Shown piece by piece: positions 62,740-64,000 of a stretch of DNA of 64,000 nt. Position numbers and translations under genes: made by a program. The DNA is taken from contig OZ245881.1 in assembly GCA_965229505.1 (NCBI GenBank), positions 5,022,001-5,086,000 of the forward strand, read 5' to 3'. The first letter of the stretch is position 1; each line of letters starts with the position of its first letter. The stretch comes from UBA6059 sp040219045 (GTDB lineage: Bacteria > Bacteroidota > Bacteroidia > Cytophagales > Cyclobacteriaceae). The notes below the pieces were generated by a model that saw only the letters and a program-made list of their open reading frames with translations, searched no databases and was not told where the DNA came from.

Positions 62740-64000
62740 ATGAAAGAATTAAAAAGAGTAATGTTTATCGCCATGCTTGTCTTCGTTGGCTGGAGCTGCG
62801 GGGATGACGATGGGGACACTACACCAACACCCGATCCGGACCCGCCATCGGCTCCTACCGGAGTATCAACCGCAGATGTCACCACTGAGGGCTTCACTGT
62901 CAACTGGAGCGCCGTAGCAGGTGCTGCCAGCTACGAAGTACAAGTCGCCTCTGATAATGGATTTGGCACTATAGTCGCTAACGAGTCAGGGCTAACCACA
63001 ACCAGTGCAGCGGTGACCGGGTTGTCAAGTGCGACTGAGTATTTTGTCCGAGTCAATGCGACCAATAGCGACGGCACTTCTGATTATTCATCAACTGTAT
63101 CTGTCACTACAGAGGCCGAACCCGATCCTGGTCCAGACCCGGGACCCGATCCAGGGCCTGACCCTGGTCCGACAAATGGCGCGTCCATCGGTGGCGTTGC
63201 ATTTGAGCCAACAACCAATGAAGGAAGTTCGGCAAACGGCATAACACAATTGGTGTTCTCAGATGGTACTAGTACTATAACGGTCACTACCAATGCTACG
63301 GCGGCTGGAACTTATACCATCGCCAGCACAGGAGATCACACTGCTACTTACCAGAATGGTGATTCGGTATTTGTTGCGACATCAGGTACACTTGAGGTGA
63401 CATCTGTCTCTCCTACTATGGAGGGTACCTATGATTTTGAGGCTGATTTCAGCTTTGTCAACGGACGCACCATGGGTACTGTGAGTATTACAGGAGGTGT
63501 TTTCGCTGGCATTACAGTTTCTGCCGCCGAGCCGATAGAGGCACCAGTAGCCGGAGATGCTACAGATATTACCGATACTGGTTTTACAGCCAACTGGGGA
63601 GCAGTTAGTGGAGCACTGAGCTATTTCTTAGATGTAGCTTCTGATGATGCGTTTACTACTTTGGTAGTGGACAATCAGGCTGTTTTGGGTACTTCATTTG
63701 CGGTAGATAATCTCACTGCCGACGGCAACTACTACTTCAGAGTGCGCGCAACCAATGTGTTGACTACATCAGCCAACTCAAATGTGGCCACAGCTACGAC
63801 CTCCGGTGGAACCGATCCCGGTCCTGATCCCGGACCAGACCCTGGACCTGGTGGAGGAGCGTATCCTTCCATGTCTGTTGATACAGATAGTGATGGAACA
63901 GTCGAAACAACCACGTATACGTACGATGATAATTGTCGATTACTCACTATTTCAGGTACAGGTGATACAGATTACACCACAACGTTTACTTACGGTAGTG
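62740..64000 (+). CDS. Surface lipoprotein with FN3 domains and PGPDPG linkers (3' end outside window)
   Basis: The first 420 residues of a gene that runs past the window end. The signal MKELKRVMFIAMLVFVGWSC gives an acceptor cysteine followed by GDDDGD, the acidic type of stretch that in Bacteroidota directs lipoproteins to the cell surface. Two fibronectin type III-like domains are seen (about 30-125 from PSAPTGVSTADVT, and about 270-350 from APVAGDATDITD). Pro-Gly-Asp linkers (PGPDPGPDPGPDPG type) at about 63121-63171 and 63815-63855 separate them from further beta-rich parts. Start chosen at the RBS-like AAAAGGAAAAG. Role probably adhesion or carbohydrate binding; unproven. Confidence 0.8.
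   Translation, partial: MKELKRVMFIAMLVFVGWSCGDDDGDTTPTPDPDPPSAPTGVSTADVTTEGFTVNWSAVAGAASYEVQVASDNGFGTIVANESGLTTTSAAVTGLSSATEYFVRVNATNSDGTSDYSSTVSVTTEAEPDPGPDPGPDPGPDPGPTNGASIGGVAFEPTTNEGSSANGITQLVFSDGTSTITVTTNATAAGTYTIASTGDHTATYQNGDSVFVATSGTLEVTSVSPTMEGTYDFEADFSFVNGRTMGTVSITGGVFAGITVSAAEPIEAPVAGDATDITDTGFTANWGAVSGALSYFLDVASDDAFTTLVVDNQAVLGTSFAVDNLTADGNYYFRVRATNVLTTSANSNVATATTSGGTDPGPDPGPDPGPGGGAYPSMSVDTDSDGTVETTTYTYDDNCRLLTISGTGDTDYTTTFTYGS

Noticed and set aside
1..64000. tRNA, rRNA, CRISPR arrays, phage genes or transposases
   Set aside because: I looked through the intergenic stretches for tRNA T-loop patterns, regular repeat-spacer arrays and transposase motifs and found none that hold up.

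Overview
The window looks like chromosomal DNA of a member of the phylum Bacteroidota, probably order Cytophagales. The signs are two TonB-dependent receptors with carboxypeptidase-regulatory-like N-termini, an ECF sigma / FecR / receptor / DUF4249 operon, a PadR plus FtsX-type permease pair, DUF5916 and DUF2141 proteins, and lipoproteins with an acidic stretch after the lipid cysteine. I cannot name a genus from the sequence alone. No rRNA, tRNA, CRISPR array, prophage or insertion sequence with a transposase was seen. This is mostly ordinary accessory and housekeeping chromosome with several small-scale disruptions.

Layout. 1-3.3 kb: end of an HTTM membrane protein and a FecA-like receptor whose signal peptide is split by a 114-bp palindromic, MITE-like insert. 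3.9-9.4 kb: small enzymes, a WG-repeat lipoprotein, a NYN/OST-HTH RNase-like protein and a TPR histidine kinase with a LytTR response regulator. 9.8-15.2 kb: a short-chain dehydrogenase, a large secreted WD40-amidohydrolase, a GlsB-like membrane protein and a VapBC module with a palindrome over the vapB start codon. 15.2-20.4 kb (minus): the sigma, FecR, receptor and DUF4249 nutrient-uptake operon. 20.5-24.4 kb: a beta-barrel protein, then PadR and ABC permease.

24.4-32.1 kb: an unknown ParB-like protein, a POT peptide transporter, ATP-dependent PEP carboxykinase, a GNAT and a tautomerase-like protein, an alkylation-repair pair (AraC/MGMT fusion and AlkB), and a DsbA-like thiol oxidoreductase. 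32.2-37.1 kb: an MBOAT acyltransferase with an SGNH partner and a truncated copy of that partner, NudK, a methyltransferase and an SRPBCC protein, ending in two strong palindromes. 37.3-45.3 kb: single-gene units including GyrI-like and WYL regulators, a phytanoyl-CoA dioxygenase, a SET-domain protein, an S41 protease, a thioredoxin and a DinB protein.

45.3-48.0 kb (minus): a second ECF sigma operon with anti-sigma, DUF4097-like and outer-membrane proteins, divergent from two tandem paralogues of unknown function. 50.1-64.0 kb: penicillin-acylase family enzyme, DUF5916 protein, an unknown membrane protein, a NIPSNAP protein whose signal peptide is frameshifted by a 19-bp tandem duplication, a DoxX-like protein, an M24 protein lacking most metal ligands, a kinase/M23/class III aminotransferase fusion, and the start of a surface lipoprotein with FN3 domains.

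The most notable items are the two signal-peptide lesions (one in-frame element, one potentially reversible tandem repeat), the three-domain amino-alcohol kinase/phospholyase-like fusion beside a creatinase-like M24 protein, and several candidate operators built from repeats.
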